Below are positions 1 to 7,111 of a stretch of 64,000 bases of DNA, piece by piece. A program made the position numbers and the translations under genes. This DNA is from VAZQ01 sp963821505 (GTDB lineage: Bacteria; Pseudomonadota; Alphaproteobacteria; Rhizobiales; Xanthobacteraceae). The notes beneath the pieces were generated by a model. It worked only from the letters and a program-made list of their open reading frames with translations, ran no database searches and had not been told where the DNA came from. Each line of letters opens with the position of its first letter. The first letter of the stretch is position 1. The stretch lies in NCBI GenBank assembly GCA_963821505.1, contig CAWGEH010000032.1, positions 186,001-250,000 of the forward strand. Direction: 5' to 3'.

Positions 1-8
1 GGTCGATC

Positions 9-590
9 ATGCCATTTCGCGTCTCGGGCAAGAACATCGATGTCGGCGAGGCGTTGCGCGCGCGCATCAATCAGCGCCTCGCGGAGGCGACGGCCAAGTA
101 CTTCGACGGCGGATTTTCCGGCCACGTCACCATCGGCAAGGAGGGGTTCGGTTTCCGCACCGAGTGCCTGGTGCATCTCGATTCGGGTATCGTGCTTGAA
201 GCCGACGCGCTGGCGGCCGACGCCTATGCCAGCGCCGACCAGGCGGCCTTGCGCCTCGAGCGGCGGCTGCGCCGTTACAAGCATCGGCTCAAGGATCACC
301 AGGTGGCGCGCCTCGACCATCACGCGCTCGGCCGCTCCGCGGTCGACGCGCCGAGCTACGTCATTGCCGCGCCCGACAGCGAGGAGGAGGTAGCGGAGTG
401 GAATCCGGTCATCATCGCGGAATCGACCACGGCCTTGAAACGGCTTGCGGTCGCCGAAGCCGTGATGGAACTCGACATGACCGGCGCGCCGGTCGTCGTG
501 TTCCGCCACGCTGGACACGGGCGCGTCAATCTGGTTTACCGCCGCGCGGACGGTCACATCGGCTGGATCGATCCGCCCACGATCGACTAG
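9..590 (+). CDS. hpf: Ribosome hibernation promoting factor, long form
   Basis: Encodes 193 aa with the two parts of a long-form HPF: an N-terminal S30AE domain (about residues 1-105) that binds the 30S subunit, and a C-terminal dimerisation domain (about 130-190, ending in GHIGWIDPP). Long HPFs pair 70S ribosomes into inactive 100S dimers in stationary phase. The gene is followed by ptsN, as in many Proteobacteria where both lie downstream of rpoN; rpoN would lie just left of the window, which is inference. The TAG stop falls inside the CTAG that starts a palindromic repeat, so the original 3' end may have been altered by the repeat. Confidence 0.93.
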   Translation: MPFRVSGKNIDVGEALRARINQRLAEATAKYFDGGFSGHVTIGKEGFGFRTECLVHLDSGIVLEADALAADAYASADQAALRLERRLRRYKHRLKDHQVARLDHHALGRSAVDAPSYVIAAPDSEEEVAEWNPVIIAESTTALKRLAVAEAVMELDMTGAPVVVFRHAGHGRVNLVYRRADGHIGWIDPPTID

Positions 591-752
591 TGCCCCGAAC
601 CCGAAGTTCGCGCACATCGCGCGGCCAGTTCAATCGCGAACGTCGGGTTCAAAGGGGCACTAGAATCATAGAGTTGCTAGTGGTCCTTAGATTCCGAAGT
701 TCGTATCTGAACGTGCCGAGAGTGCTGACGAACTTCGGAATCGGACCACTAG
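587..752. repeat. Composite of two CTAG-bounded palindromic elements (A and B)
   Basis: Two imperfect palindromes lie side by side and share one CTAG. Unit A (587-680) contains the inverted arms CTAGTGCCCC at 587 and GGGGCACTAG at 663, with inner arms AACCCGAAGTTCGCG-like, plus a short tail ending GAGTTGCTAG. Unit B (677-752) has the arms CTAGTGGTCC and GGACCACTAG, with inner arms TTCCGAAGTTCG and CGAACTTCGGAA. Both units recur near 56.4-56.6 kb in reverse orientation, where a third element separates them. They fill the hpf-ptsN gap. Confidence 0.85.
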
Positions 753-846
753 GACGCCCATTGACGCGCCACCAGCGGGTACTTATGGTCCGCCGCCTTT
801 GCGACGCTGGGCCCTGCTGAAGCTCCCAGATTCCCGGAAAAGGTCC

Positions 847-1308
847 ATGCTGCTCACCGATCTCGTCGCGCCCAACGCCATCATTCCGGCGCTGAAGGTC
901 AACGGCAAGAAGCAGGTTCTGCAGGAGCTGGCCGCCAAGGCCGCCGAGCTCTCGGGTCAAAGCGAGCGCGCGATCCTGGAGATTCTGCAGCAGCGCGAGA
1001 AGCTCGGTTCGACCGGCGTGGGCAATGGCATTGCCATCCCGCACGGCAAGCTCCCCAAGCTCAACAAGCTGTTCGGACTGTTTGCACGACTCGAACGACC
1101 CGTCGATTTCGAGGCGCTCGACGGCCAGCCGGTCGATCTGGTGTTTCTGCTGCTGGCGCCGGAAGCCGCCGGCGCCGATCATCTCAAGGCGCTGGCGCGT
1201 GTTGCCCGGCTGCTGCGCGATGCCGACGTCGCGCGCAAATTGCGTGACTCGCGCGATGCCGAGGCGCTCTACGCCGTGCTGGCGATGCCGTCGGCGAGCG
1301 CGGCGTAG
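847..1308 (+). CDS. ptsN: PTS IIA-like nitrogen regulatory protein
   Basis: A 153-aa EIIA(Ntr) domain protein (PTS_EIIA_2 family). The phosphorylated histidine is H66 in GIAIPHGK. In the nitrogen phosphotransferase system it receives phosphate from PtsP and NPr and regulates potassium transport, stress and nitrogen responses by protein contact rather than sugar uptake. The ATG at 847 gives the normal start MLLTDLV; an upstream in-frame start would translate the end of the palindromic repeat and is unlikely. Its position after hpf is the conserved order. Confidence 0.92.
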   Translation: MLLTDLVAPNAIIPALKVNGKKQVLQELAAKAAELSGQSERAILEILQQREKLGSTGVGNGIAIPHGKLPKLNKLFGLFARLERPVDFEALDGQPVDLVFLLLAPEAAGADHLKALARVARLLRDADVARKLRDSRDAEALYAVLAMPSASAA

Positions 1309-1374
1309 GACCGCAGGTCCTTCGCGTCTCTCCCTTGTCTACGGCAGATTTCAGTTGGATTGCATCGCCCTCTC

Positions 1375-1460
1375 CGTCATGCCCGCGCTCGTCGCGGGCA
1401 TCCACGTCTTTTAGGGCCTACATTGCATTTTCCGTGAGACGTGGATACCCGGCCATGACG
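1375..1460. repeat. Dispersed REP-like palindrome (ATGCCCG family), paired copy
   Basis: A hairpin with arms TGCCCGCG and CGCGGGCA is followed by TCCACGTCTT. A second, inverted half with GACGTGGATACCCGGCCATGACG lies about 35 bp later. Related copies occur near 13.7, 14.1-14.2 and 25.5 kb. The rest of the ptsN-DUF1150 gap (1309-1585) shows no gene. Confidence 0.75.
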
Positions 1461-1585
1461 TCGAACATGCGGTTCGATACACGTGGAAAATGCCCTGGCG
1501 CCCAAGTCGGGGCTAAGCCGACTTGGGTGGCGCGCCCCGGAATGACGGCGAATCGATTCAATACCGGCGGAAACAGCTCTTGGGA

Positions 1586-1849
1586 CTAGTGCAGGCTCAC
1601 GGTCTCGATCTGCTGGCTCGCGGCGTCCGCCATCACGGCTTCGCGGCTGTCGGCCAAGAGGATCGGGGTGCCATCCGCCGCATGCAGCACGAAAACGCGG
1701 TGACCGGGTGGCAGCACCGGCGCCTCCGCGCAGAGGAAGGCAACCTCTTCCGAGCGAATGGCCTTGATATAGGCGAGACGGTTCTCACCCAGCGCCGCGA
1801 AGGTTTCGGGCGACATCGCGGTGCGTTGCGTTGCGGACGGATCGAACAT
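1586..1849 (-). CDS. DUF1150 family protein (second copy)
   Basis: An 87-aa DUF1150 protein, third gene of the heat-shock operon. It is a diverged paralogue of the next gene upstream: both end in a HAADGTPILL-x-DSREA core followed by ETVS-x-H. The ATG at 1849 has a GAGGAG Shine-Dalgarno about 8 bases upstream. DUF1150 genes commonly sit behind hsp20 in Rhizobiales, but their biochemical role is unknown; a link to the small heat-shock protein is inferred from context. The 196-base gap before it contains two copies of GATCACACAGTCG (1920-1932 and 1994-2006). Confidence 0.85.
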   Translation of the reverse strand: MFDPSATQRTAMSPETFAALGENRLAYIKAIRSEEVAFLCAEAPVLPPGHRVFVLHAADGTPILLADSREAVMADAASQQIETVSLH

Positions 1850-2045
1850 GACACGTGCTCCTCGCGCTTGGTCGCGCAGGAGCACTATCGTCGAACTCGA
1901 TGACGCTGGCTGTGCCGTGGATCACACAGTCGGGGCAAATGTTCCCGCGCGCCCTGCCATGCCCCCAAAATCAGGGGTTTCCAGTGTGTCCTTGATCACA
2001 CAGTCGCGCGCAAAACGCTCCGTCGGGGGGGAAAGCAGACCCGGA

Positions 2046-2312
2046 TCAGTGGACGCTGACGGTCTCGAGCTCCTGGCTCCAGGCGTTGGCGATCGCCGCC
2101 TCGCGGCTGTCGGTCAGCAGGATCGGCGTGCCGTCGGCCGCGTGCAGGGCGTAGAGCAGCGTACCCGGCGCCAGCTCCGGCGCCTGCGGGAATTGCTTCT
2201 GCACGTCCTCGGAACGGATCATCTTGACATAGGCAATCTTGCCCCCGCCCAGAAGCGCAAGCGCCTCGGGGGAGATCATGGGTACTCGGGAGGTGATGTT
2301 GTTGTTGGTCAT
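2046..2312 (-). CDS. DUF1150 family protein (first copy)
   Basis: An 88-aa DUF1150 protein starting MTNNNITSR, with an AAGGAG Shine-Dalgarno 9 bases upstream of the ATG at 2312. It lies 45 bases after hsp20 on the same strand and is almost certainly co-transcribed with it. The conserved core is HAADGTPILLTDSREA. No signal peptide or membrane segment is visible, so it is probably cytosolic. Function is unknown; the constant pairing with Hsp20 suggests a role in the same stress response. Confidence 0.88.
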   Translation of the reverse strand: MTNNNITSRVPMISPEALALLGGGKIAYVKMIRSEDVQKQFPQAPELAPGTLLYALHAADGTPILLTDSREAAIANAWSQELETVSVH

Positions 2313-2357
2313 GGCACTCGACTCCTTTCCATGCAACGCGTCGAGCCCTGCTCGGGT

Positions 2358-2783
2358 TCAGTCACTGTTCGTGATGCTGATCGTTTTCACGATCCGTTCC
2401 GGCTCCGGCCGGGCGAGATCGATCAACAACAGCCCGTTTTTCAAGTCCGCGCCCAGGACCTCCATGCCGTCGGCCAGCACGAACGTGCGCTGGAACTGGC
2501 GCGCGGCGATGCCGCGGTGGAGAAAGTGGCGCTCCTTGTCCTCCTGCTGCCGCCCGCGGATGACGAGCTGGCTCTCCTCGACCGTTACGTCGAGCTGATC
2601 GCGGGTGAAACCCGCGACCGCGAGCGTGATCCGCAGGCGCTCGGGCTGGCTATTCTGGCGGGCGATCCGCTCGATATTGTAGGGCGGATAGCCGTCGGCG
2701 GCCTTGGCGACGCGGTCGAGCGCACGCTCGATCTCGTCAAATCCGAGCAGGAACGGGCTGGACAGCGACGGAACTCGGGACAT
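2358..2783 (-). CDS. Small heat-shock protein, Hsp20 family
   Basis: A 141-aa class A rhizobial small heat-shock protein. The N-terminal motif SPFLLGFDEIERALDRV is followed by an alpha-crystallin domain (about residues 38-130) with RLRITLAVAGF and the C-terminal strand GLLLIDLARPEPE. Such proteins form oligomers that hold unfolding proteins for DnaK. The ATG at 2783 is chosen because the reading frame upstream of it is the untranslated leader carrying a ROSE-like hairpin. Promoter, thermometer and the downstream DUF1150 genes form one heat-inducible unit. Confidence 0.93.
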   Translation of the reverse strand: MSRVPSLSSPFLLGFDEIERALDRVAKAADGYPPYNIERIARQNSQPERLRITLAVAGFTRDQLDVTVEESQLVIRGRQQEDKERHFLHRGIAARQFQRTFVLADGMEVLGADLKNGLLLIDLARPEPERIVKTISITNSD

Positions 2784-2870
2784 GGTCTCAAAGCCCTCGT
2801 AAGCGACTTTGACGGGGCCCTTGCGGCACCCCCTCGACCAACCGCAGGACGCACTGCGCCCCGGCCGGTC
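2784..2870 (-). promoter_or_regulatory. ROSE-like RNA thermometer in the hsp20 5' leader
   Basis: The last hairpin of the leader reads GTCGCTTACGAGGGC on the minus strand (2807-2793). It folds as G-C, U-G, C-G, a bulged G, C-G, U-A with a UACG loop, which sequesters the GAGG Shine-Dalgarno. The UCGCU with its bulged G is the hallmark U(U/C)GCU of ROSE elements known from Bradyrhizobium small heat-shock genes. The leader length (about 87 nt) and position also fit. Melting at high temperature would free the ribosome site; this is inferred from the family. Confidence 0.8.
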
Positions 2871-2876
2871 CAGCGC

Positions 2877-2906
2877 AATATGGGGATTTCCCCTTAAGGC
2901 TTCAAG
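2877..2906 (-). promoter_or_regulatory. Sigma32 (RpoH)-type promoter of hsp20
   Basis: On the minus strand CTTGAA (2906-2901) is followed after 15 bases by CCCCATATT (2885-2877). This closely matches the heat-shock consensus CTTGAA and CCCCATnT. It places the transcript start near 2870, upstream of the thermometer. Confidence 0.8.
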
Positions 2907-3046
2907 AACATGCGGGGGGGGGACCCCGGGCCCAAACCGGTCCCCGCGTCCGGGGAGGAGTGGCACCGCACGATCTGCCGATTGAGCGGGCGGCGGCGGC
3001 ACAGTATTGATCCGGCCTCTTCCGATCGGCCAGAGGAGTGCAGCGC

Positions 3047-4000
3047 GTGCGAATTGCGATCATGGGGTCGGGCGGCGTCGGCGGCTATTTCGGCGCCCGG
3101 CTCGTCAAGGGTGGCGCCGACGTTCATTTCGTTGCGCGCGGATCGCATCTGGCCGCGATGCGCGAGCGCGGCTTGGCCGTCGAAGGCGGGCCGGAGCCGA
3201 TCCACCTGCCCAAGGTCAATGTCACCGACGACCCCAAGACCATCGGTCCCGTCGATCTGGTGATGTTCTGCGTCAAGCTCTGGGACACGCAGGCCGCCGC
3301 GCGCCAGCTGCTGCCGATCATGAAAGCCGAGACCGGCGTCATCTCGTTTCAGAACGGGGTGCAAAAAGACGACATGTTGCGGCCGATTTTCGGCGCGCAG
3401 GCGCTCATGGGCGGCGTCGCCTATGTCGGCACCAATATCGGCCGCCCCGGCGTGATCGTGCAGACCGGTCCGCTGCAGCGGCTTGTGTTCGGAGAATACG
3501 ACGGCCGCCGTTCGGCCCGCGTCGAGGCCTTCCATGCGGCCTGCAAGCGCGGCGGCATCAATGCGGAGATCAGCGACGATGTCCGCCGCTCGATCTGGGA
3601 GAAGTACGTGGTGCTGGTCGCCATGTCCGGCGCGACCACCGCCATGCGCTCGACCATCGGTCCGATTCGCGCCAATCCGCTCACGCGGCAATTCCTGCTC
3701 GATCTCGCAAGGGAGGTGGTCGCCGTCGGCCGCGCGCACGGGGTCGCATTGCCCGCGGACTATGCCGAGCAGCGCATCCCGTTCTTCGACGGCTGGCCGG
3801 CGGAAATGACGACGTCGATGCACCACGACCTGCAGCAAGGCAAGCCGCTGGAAGTGCATTGGCTCTCCGGCGGCGTGGTCGATCTCGGTGCCGAGGTGGG
3901 CGTGCCGACCCCGATGAACCGCGCGGTGCGCGATATCCTGACGTTGCACGCCGCGGGTAACCCGCCCGCCGTTTCTCCGCTCACGTCTCCTTCAGCTTGA
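3047..4000 (+). CDS. 2-dehydropantoate 2-reductase family protein (ApbA/PanE)
   Basis: A 317-aa NADP-binding reductase. The Rossmann motif GSGGVGGYFG lies at the N-terminus, and the C-terminal helical domain contains the SIWEKYVV lysine region of ketopantoate reductases. True PanE reduces ketopantoate to pantoate for coenzyme A synthesis; paralogues in catabolic clusters have other 2-oxoacid substrates, so the function here is only general. A GTG at 3047 is preferred over one at 3038 because AGAGGAG (3032-3038) is then 8 bases upstream. Its last 20 bases overlap the convergent amidohydrolase gene. Confidence 0.85.
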   Translation: MRIAIMGSGGVGGYFGARLVKGGADVHFVARGSHLAAMRERGLAVEGGPEPIHLPKVNVTDDPKTIGPVDLVMFCVKLWDTQAAARQLLPIMKAETGVISFQNGVQKDDMLRPIFGAQALMGGVAYVGTNIGRPGVIVQTGPLQRLVFGEYDGRRSARVEAFHAACKRGGINAEISDDVRRSIWEKYVVLVAMSGATTAMRSTIGPIRANPLTRQFLLDLAREVVAVGRAHGVALPADYAEQRIPFFDGWPAEMTTSMHHDLQQGKPLEVHWLSGGVVDLGAEVGVPTPMNRAVRDILTLHAAGNPPAVSPLTSPSA

Positions 4001-4955
4001 ACAGCTTGATCGCATTGGTGCGGCCGATCTTGCGGCGATCGGCATCGCTGATTTCCACGTTGTCGAACCAGCCGGCGGCGTCGCTGAAGTCCTCGAACGG
4101 ATAGTCGACCGAGAACATCACGCGATCGGTGCCGATTTCGGCCAGCGTGTCGATGAACGCGGGCGTGCTGAAATGGCCGGACGTGGTGACATGGAAATTG
4201 GCGTGGAAATAGTCGGCCACCCGCTTCTTCGCCGCGTATTTGCGCGGGGCCTTCATCCAGTTGTTCACTTCGTCGATTCGCCACAGATAGAACGGCAGCC
4301 CCTCGCCGAGATGGCCGAGAACGATCTGCAGGCGCGGACACTCGTCGAACAGGCCGCTGCCGATCAGCCGCAGGGCATGTAGCGAGGTTTCGGCGGCGAA
4401 GCTCCATCTTGGCCCGAACAGCCAGGCGTGCCCCTCGTACAGCGGCGAGACCCCCGCCATGGGCGGCCGCGGATGCAGGTAGAACGGGACATCGAGGCTT
4501 TCGAGCGCTCGCCAGAACGGCCGGTACTGCGGCAGGTCGTAATGGACCGGCTTGCCCTCCAGCTCGGTATAGCCGTTCACCAGCGCGCCCTTGAAGCCGA
4601 GGTCCTTGATGCAGCGTTCCAGCTCGCGGGTTGCCATCTCCGGGTCCTGCATCGGCAGGGCGGCGACGCCGACGAAGCGGTCGGGGCGCTTGGCGATCTC
4701 GCCCGCCAGCACGTCGTTGGCCTGGCGTGCGACCTCGACGGCCCGTTTGACCTCGGGGACGGCCTGGACCGCCGGTGCGTTGAGCGACGCGATCATGATC
4801 TCGACGCCCCATTCGTCCATCAGGCGCAGGCGCTTGTCCTGAAAGTCCAGGAGGCGATGCCGCAGCTCTTCCCAGACATGCGTGCCGAAGGGCTGCGAAT
4901 CGCCGAGCGTGGCCTCGGTCGCGAAATGATCCTCGAGCGTGACTTTTCCCTGCAT
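3981..4955 (-). CDS. Amidohydrolase_2 family, gamma-resorcylate decarboxylase-like
   Basis: A 324-aa TIM-barrel amidohydrolase. It resembles 2,6-dihydroxybenzoate (gamma-resorcylate) decarboxylase along its whole length, starting from MQGKVTLEDHFA. The metal and catalytic residues are in place: E8, H10, H161, H215 (GHLGE, with E218) and D284 (SVDYPFE). The family decarboxylates ortho-hydroxybenzoates, or reverses that reaction, using a divalent metal and no cofactor. The exact substrate is not proven. A clear GGAGG-like site precedes the ATG, and it is transcribed divergently from the mandelate-racemase-like gene. Confidence 0.85.
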   Translation of the reverse strand: MQGKVTLEDHFATEATLGDSQPFGTHVWEELRHRLLDFQDKRLRLMDEWGVEIMIASLNAPAVQAVPEVKRAVEVARQANDVLAGEIAKRPDRFVGVAALPMQDPEMATRELERCIKDLGFKGALVNGYTELEGKPVHYDLPQYRPFWRALESLDVPFYLHPRPPMAGVSPLYEGHAWLFGPRWSFAAETSLHALRLIGSGLFDECPRLQIVLGHLGEGLPFYLWRIDEVNNWMKAPRKYAAKKRVADYFHANFHVTTSGHFSTPAFIDTLAEIGTDRVMFSVDYPFEDFSDAAGWFDNVEISDADRRKIGRTNAIKLFKLKET

Positions 4956-5181
4956 GTCTCCTCCTGGACAACAATGATGCGGAATTCAGGCGCGGCGATG
5001 GGCAGGGCGGGTAAAATCGGCCTGCTGAGGACGCAACCCGCACCGATACTGCGAGCGATTTGCCCGCGCGGACAAAGCGCGTGGGCATTGCGCCCACGCG
5101 ACAGGTGCGGATGATAGAACCAAGAGCGCGCAATGCCCATCCTGCGGATCAGGACGCCGGAATTCGCTCCGAGATTTAAAT

Positions 5182-6289
5182 ATGAACCGCAAGCCAAGCC
5201 CTCCCGTCCTCACGCTTCGCGCCCTCCGCTGCGTCGGCGTCGAGGTGCCCATGACCTATGCGCTCGGCACCAGCCGCGGCACCATCACCAAGGCGCCGTT
5301 GCTGCTCATCGATCTCGATACCGAAGAGGGCGTCACCGGCCGCACGTATCTGTGGTGTTATTTTCCAGCGGCGATTCCGGCGATCGCGAACATCCTCGAA
5401 GACGCGGAGCGCGTCGTCAAAGGCGATCGCCTCGCGCCCGTCGATCTCTGGAGCAGGCTGGCCGAACGCTTCGCCCTGATCGGCGTGCAGGGCGTCGTCC
5501 GCATGGCCATGGCCGGGTTCGACATGGCGGCCTGGGATGCGCTGGCAATCGCCGCCGGCCTGCCGCTCGCGGCGCTCATCGGCAGCGGGCCCAAGCGCAT
5601 TCCCGCCTACAATTCCTGCGGCCTCGGTCTGATGGCGCCGCAGCGGCTCGCCGATGAGGCGGAAAGACTGCTCGCCGGCGGCTTCCGCGCGATCAAGCTC
5701 AGGCTGGGCTATCCGACCCTCAAGGACGATCTCGCCGCCCTGCATGCGGTGAAGAAGCGCGTCGGCACCGACGTCGCAGTCATGGTCGACTACAATCAGG
5801 CGCTCGAGCCTGGCGCAGGCGCTCGAGCGCGGCCGTGCGCTCGATGGCGAGCACGTCTATTGGCTGGAGGAGCCGATCCGCCACGACGACTATGCCGGCT
5901 ACGTGACCCTCGTGCGCGAGCTCAAGACACCGATCCAGATCGGGGAGAATTTTTCCGAGAGCTCGGCCATGGCAGCGGCGCTCGCGGCCGGCGCCGCCGA
6001 TTACGTCATGCCCGACCTCGAACGCATCGGCGGCGTCACCGGCTGGCTGCGCGCCGCGGCGCTCGCCGCCACCAGCCGCATCGAGATGTCGTCGCACCTC
6101 TATCCCGAAGTGAGCGCGCATCTGCTCGCGGCGACGCCCACCCGGCACTTCCTCGAATACGTCGATTGGGCCGACAAGATTTTGCAGGAGCCGCTCGAGA
6201 TCGCCGACGGTTGTGCCGTGGTACCGCAGCGGCCGGGCAACGGGCTCGCCTGGGACCGCAAGGCGGTGGAGAAATATCGGATCGTGTGA
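5182..6289 (+). pseudogene. Mandelate racemase-like enolase-superfamily gene, frameshifted
   Basis: The reading frame from ATG 5182 matches mandelate racemase until MVDYNQAL, then loses homology. It resumes in the next frame, where LERGRALDGEHVYWLEEPIR runs to GENF, MPDLERIGGVTGW, MSSHLYPE and the C-terminus at 6289. One extra base in 5803-5807 (CTCGAGCC for CTCAGCC) explains the break. Metal ligands D203, EEP and GENF and the general-base histidine of SSHLY are present. The usual KxK is KLR (K172, R174), so the S-specific lysine is replaced. Either the gene is broken or the base is a sequencing error. Confidence 0.85.
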
Positions 6290-6302
6290 GCGACCGTTGC
6301 AC

Positions 6303-6455
6303 TCGTGTCCCGGGCGAGTGGGGCGCAGCGAAACGAGACCCCGGGACCCAGCGCGAGAATGGCGAAGCGCAATAAAATAATATGAGTGCTGCCCGCTGTG
6401 CGGCCCCTGGGTCCCGGATCTGCGCTCGCCTACGCTCGCTTGTCCGGGACACGAG
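6303..6455. repeat. Large inverted repeat with CTCGTGTCCCGG ends
   Basis: Perfect outer arms CTCGTGTCCCGG (from 6303) and CCGGGACACGAG (to 6455) enclose two inner palindromes: GTCCCGGG with CCCGGGAC at 6307-6347, and GTCCCGG with CCGGGAC at 6411-6450. This is typical of dispersed intergenic palindromes in Bradyrhizobium relatives. It lies between two convergent genes and could form terminator-like structures in both directions. Confidence 0.75.
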
Positions 6456-6485
6456 AGCCCTCGCCCTACGGGCGCTCTCGCAGCC

Positions 6486-7031
6486 TCAAATCTTCACCCA
6501 TCCCGGCGGCGGCTTCCGGCCGGGGTGAATGGCGCCGCAGGCCTTGCACTTGCGCGCCTTCTCGTCGGCATAGAATGCTTCGTAGAGTGGCGGCAGATCC
6601 TTCACCACGTGCCGGACCTTGACCTCGACGCGGTGGACCAGCGCCCGGCACTCGAAACAATACCATTCGAAGGCATCGAGCGCGTCGGGCCGCGCCGCCT
6701 CGACGACGAGGCCGACCGAGCCTTCCTGCGGCCGCTGCGGGGAATGGCGGACATGCGCCGGCAGCAGAAGAACGTCGCCCTGGCGAATCGGAACGTCGTA
6801 GAAATTGCCGTTGTCGACGATCTTGAGCACCATGTCGCCCTTGAGCTGGTAGAAAAACTCTTCGACCGGATCGTCGTGGTAATCCGTTCGCTCGTTCGGT
6901 CCGCCGACGACCTGCACGGTCATGTCGCCGTCCTCGAACACCTTCTTGTTGCCGACCGGCGGCTTGAGCAGGTGCTGGTGCTCCGTGATCCAGTTCTGGA
7001 AATTGAAGGCGTGGAGCCGCCCGGCTGCCAT
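6486..7031 (-). CDS. nbaC: 3-hydroxyanthranilate 3,4-dioxygenase
   Basis: A 181-aa cupin dioxygenase that opens 3-hydroxyanthranilate to 2-amino-3-carboxymuconate semialdehyde in kynurenine or 2-nitrobenzoate catabolism. The iron ligands are H52, E58 and H96, with substrate-binding R48 and R100, each one residue off the Ralstonia enzyme. The C-terminal rubredoxin-like site has CFEC (125-128) and CKAC. The ATG at 7031 is chosen for its GAGGA site 8 bases upstream; an earlier ATG lacks one. No other kynurenine-pathway gene is visible nearby. The symbol follows the bacterial 2-nitrobenzoate pathway name. Confidence 0.9.
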   Translation of the reverse strand: MAAGRLHAFNFQNWITEHQHLLKPPVGNKKVFEDGDMTVQVVGGPNERTDYHDDPVEEFFYQLKGDMVLKIVDNGNFYDVPIRQGDVLLLPAHVRHSPQRPQEGSVGLVVEAARPDALDAFEWYCFECRALVHRVEVKVRHVVKDLPPLYEAFYADEKARKCKACGAIHPGRKPPPGWVKI

Positions 7032-7111
7032 GGCTTGCTTCCTCGTCATCACCGGGGGCGATCCGTCGCGCCGCGGCCGCGATATCCATCGCTTCGATTT
7101 TTCCGGCGCTG

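Noticed and set aside
2894..3949. Long open frame antisense to the ketopantoate reductase-like gene
   Set aside because: His/Arg/Asp-rich translation typical of the complement of a coding strand; the plus-strand gene has clear family motifs.
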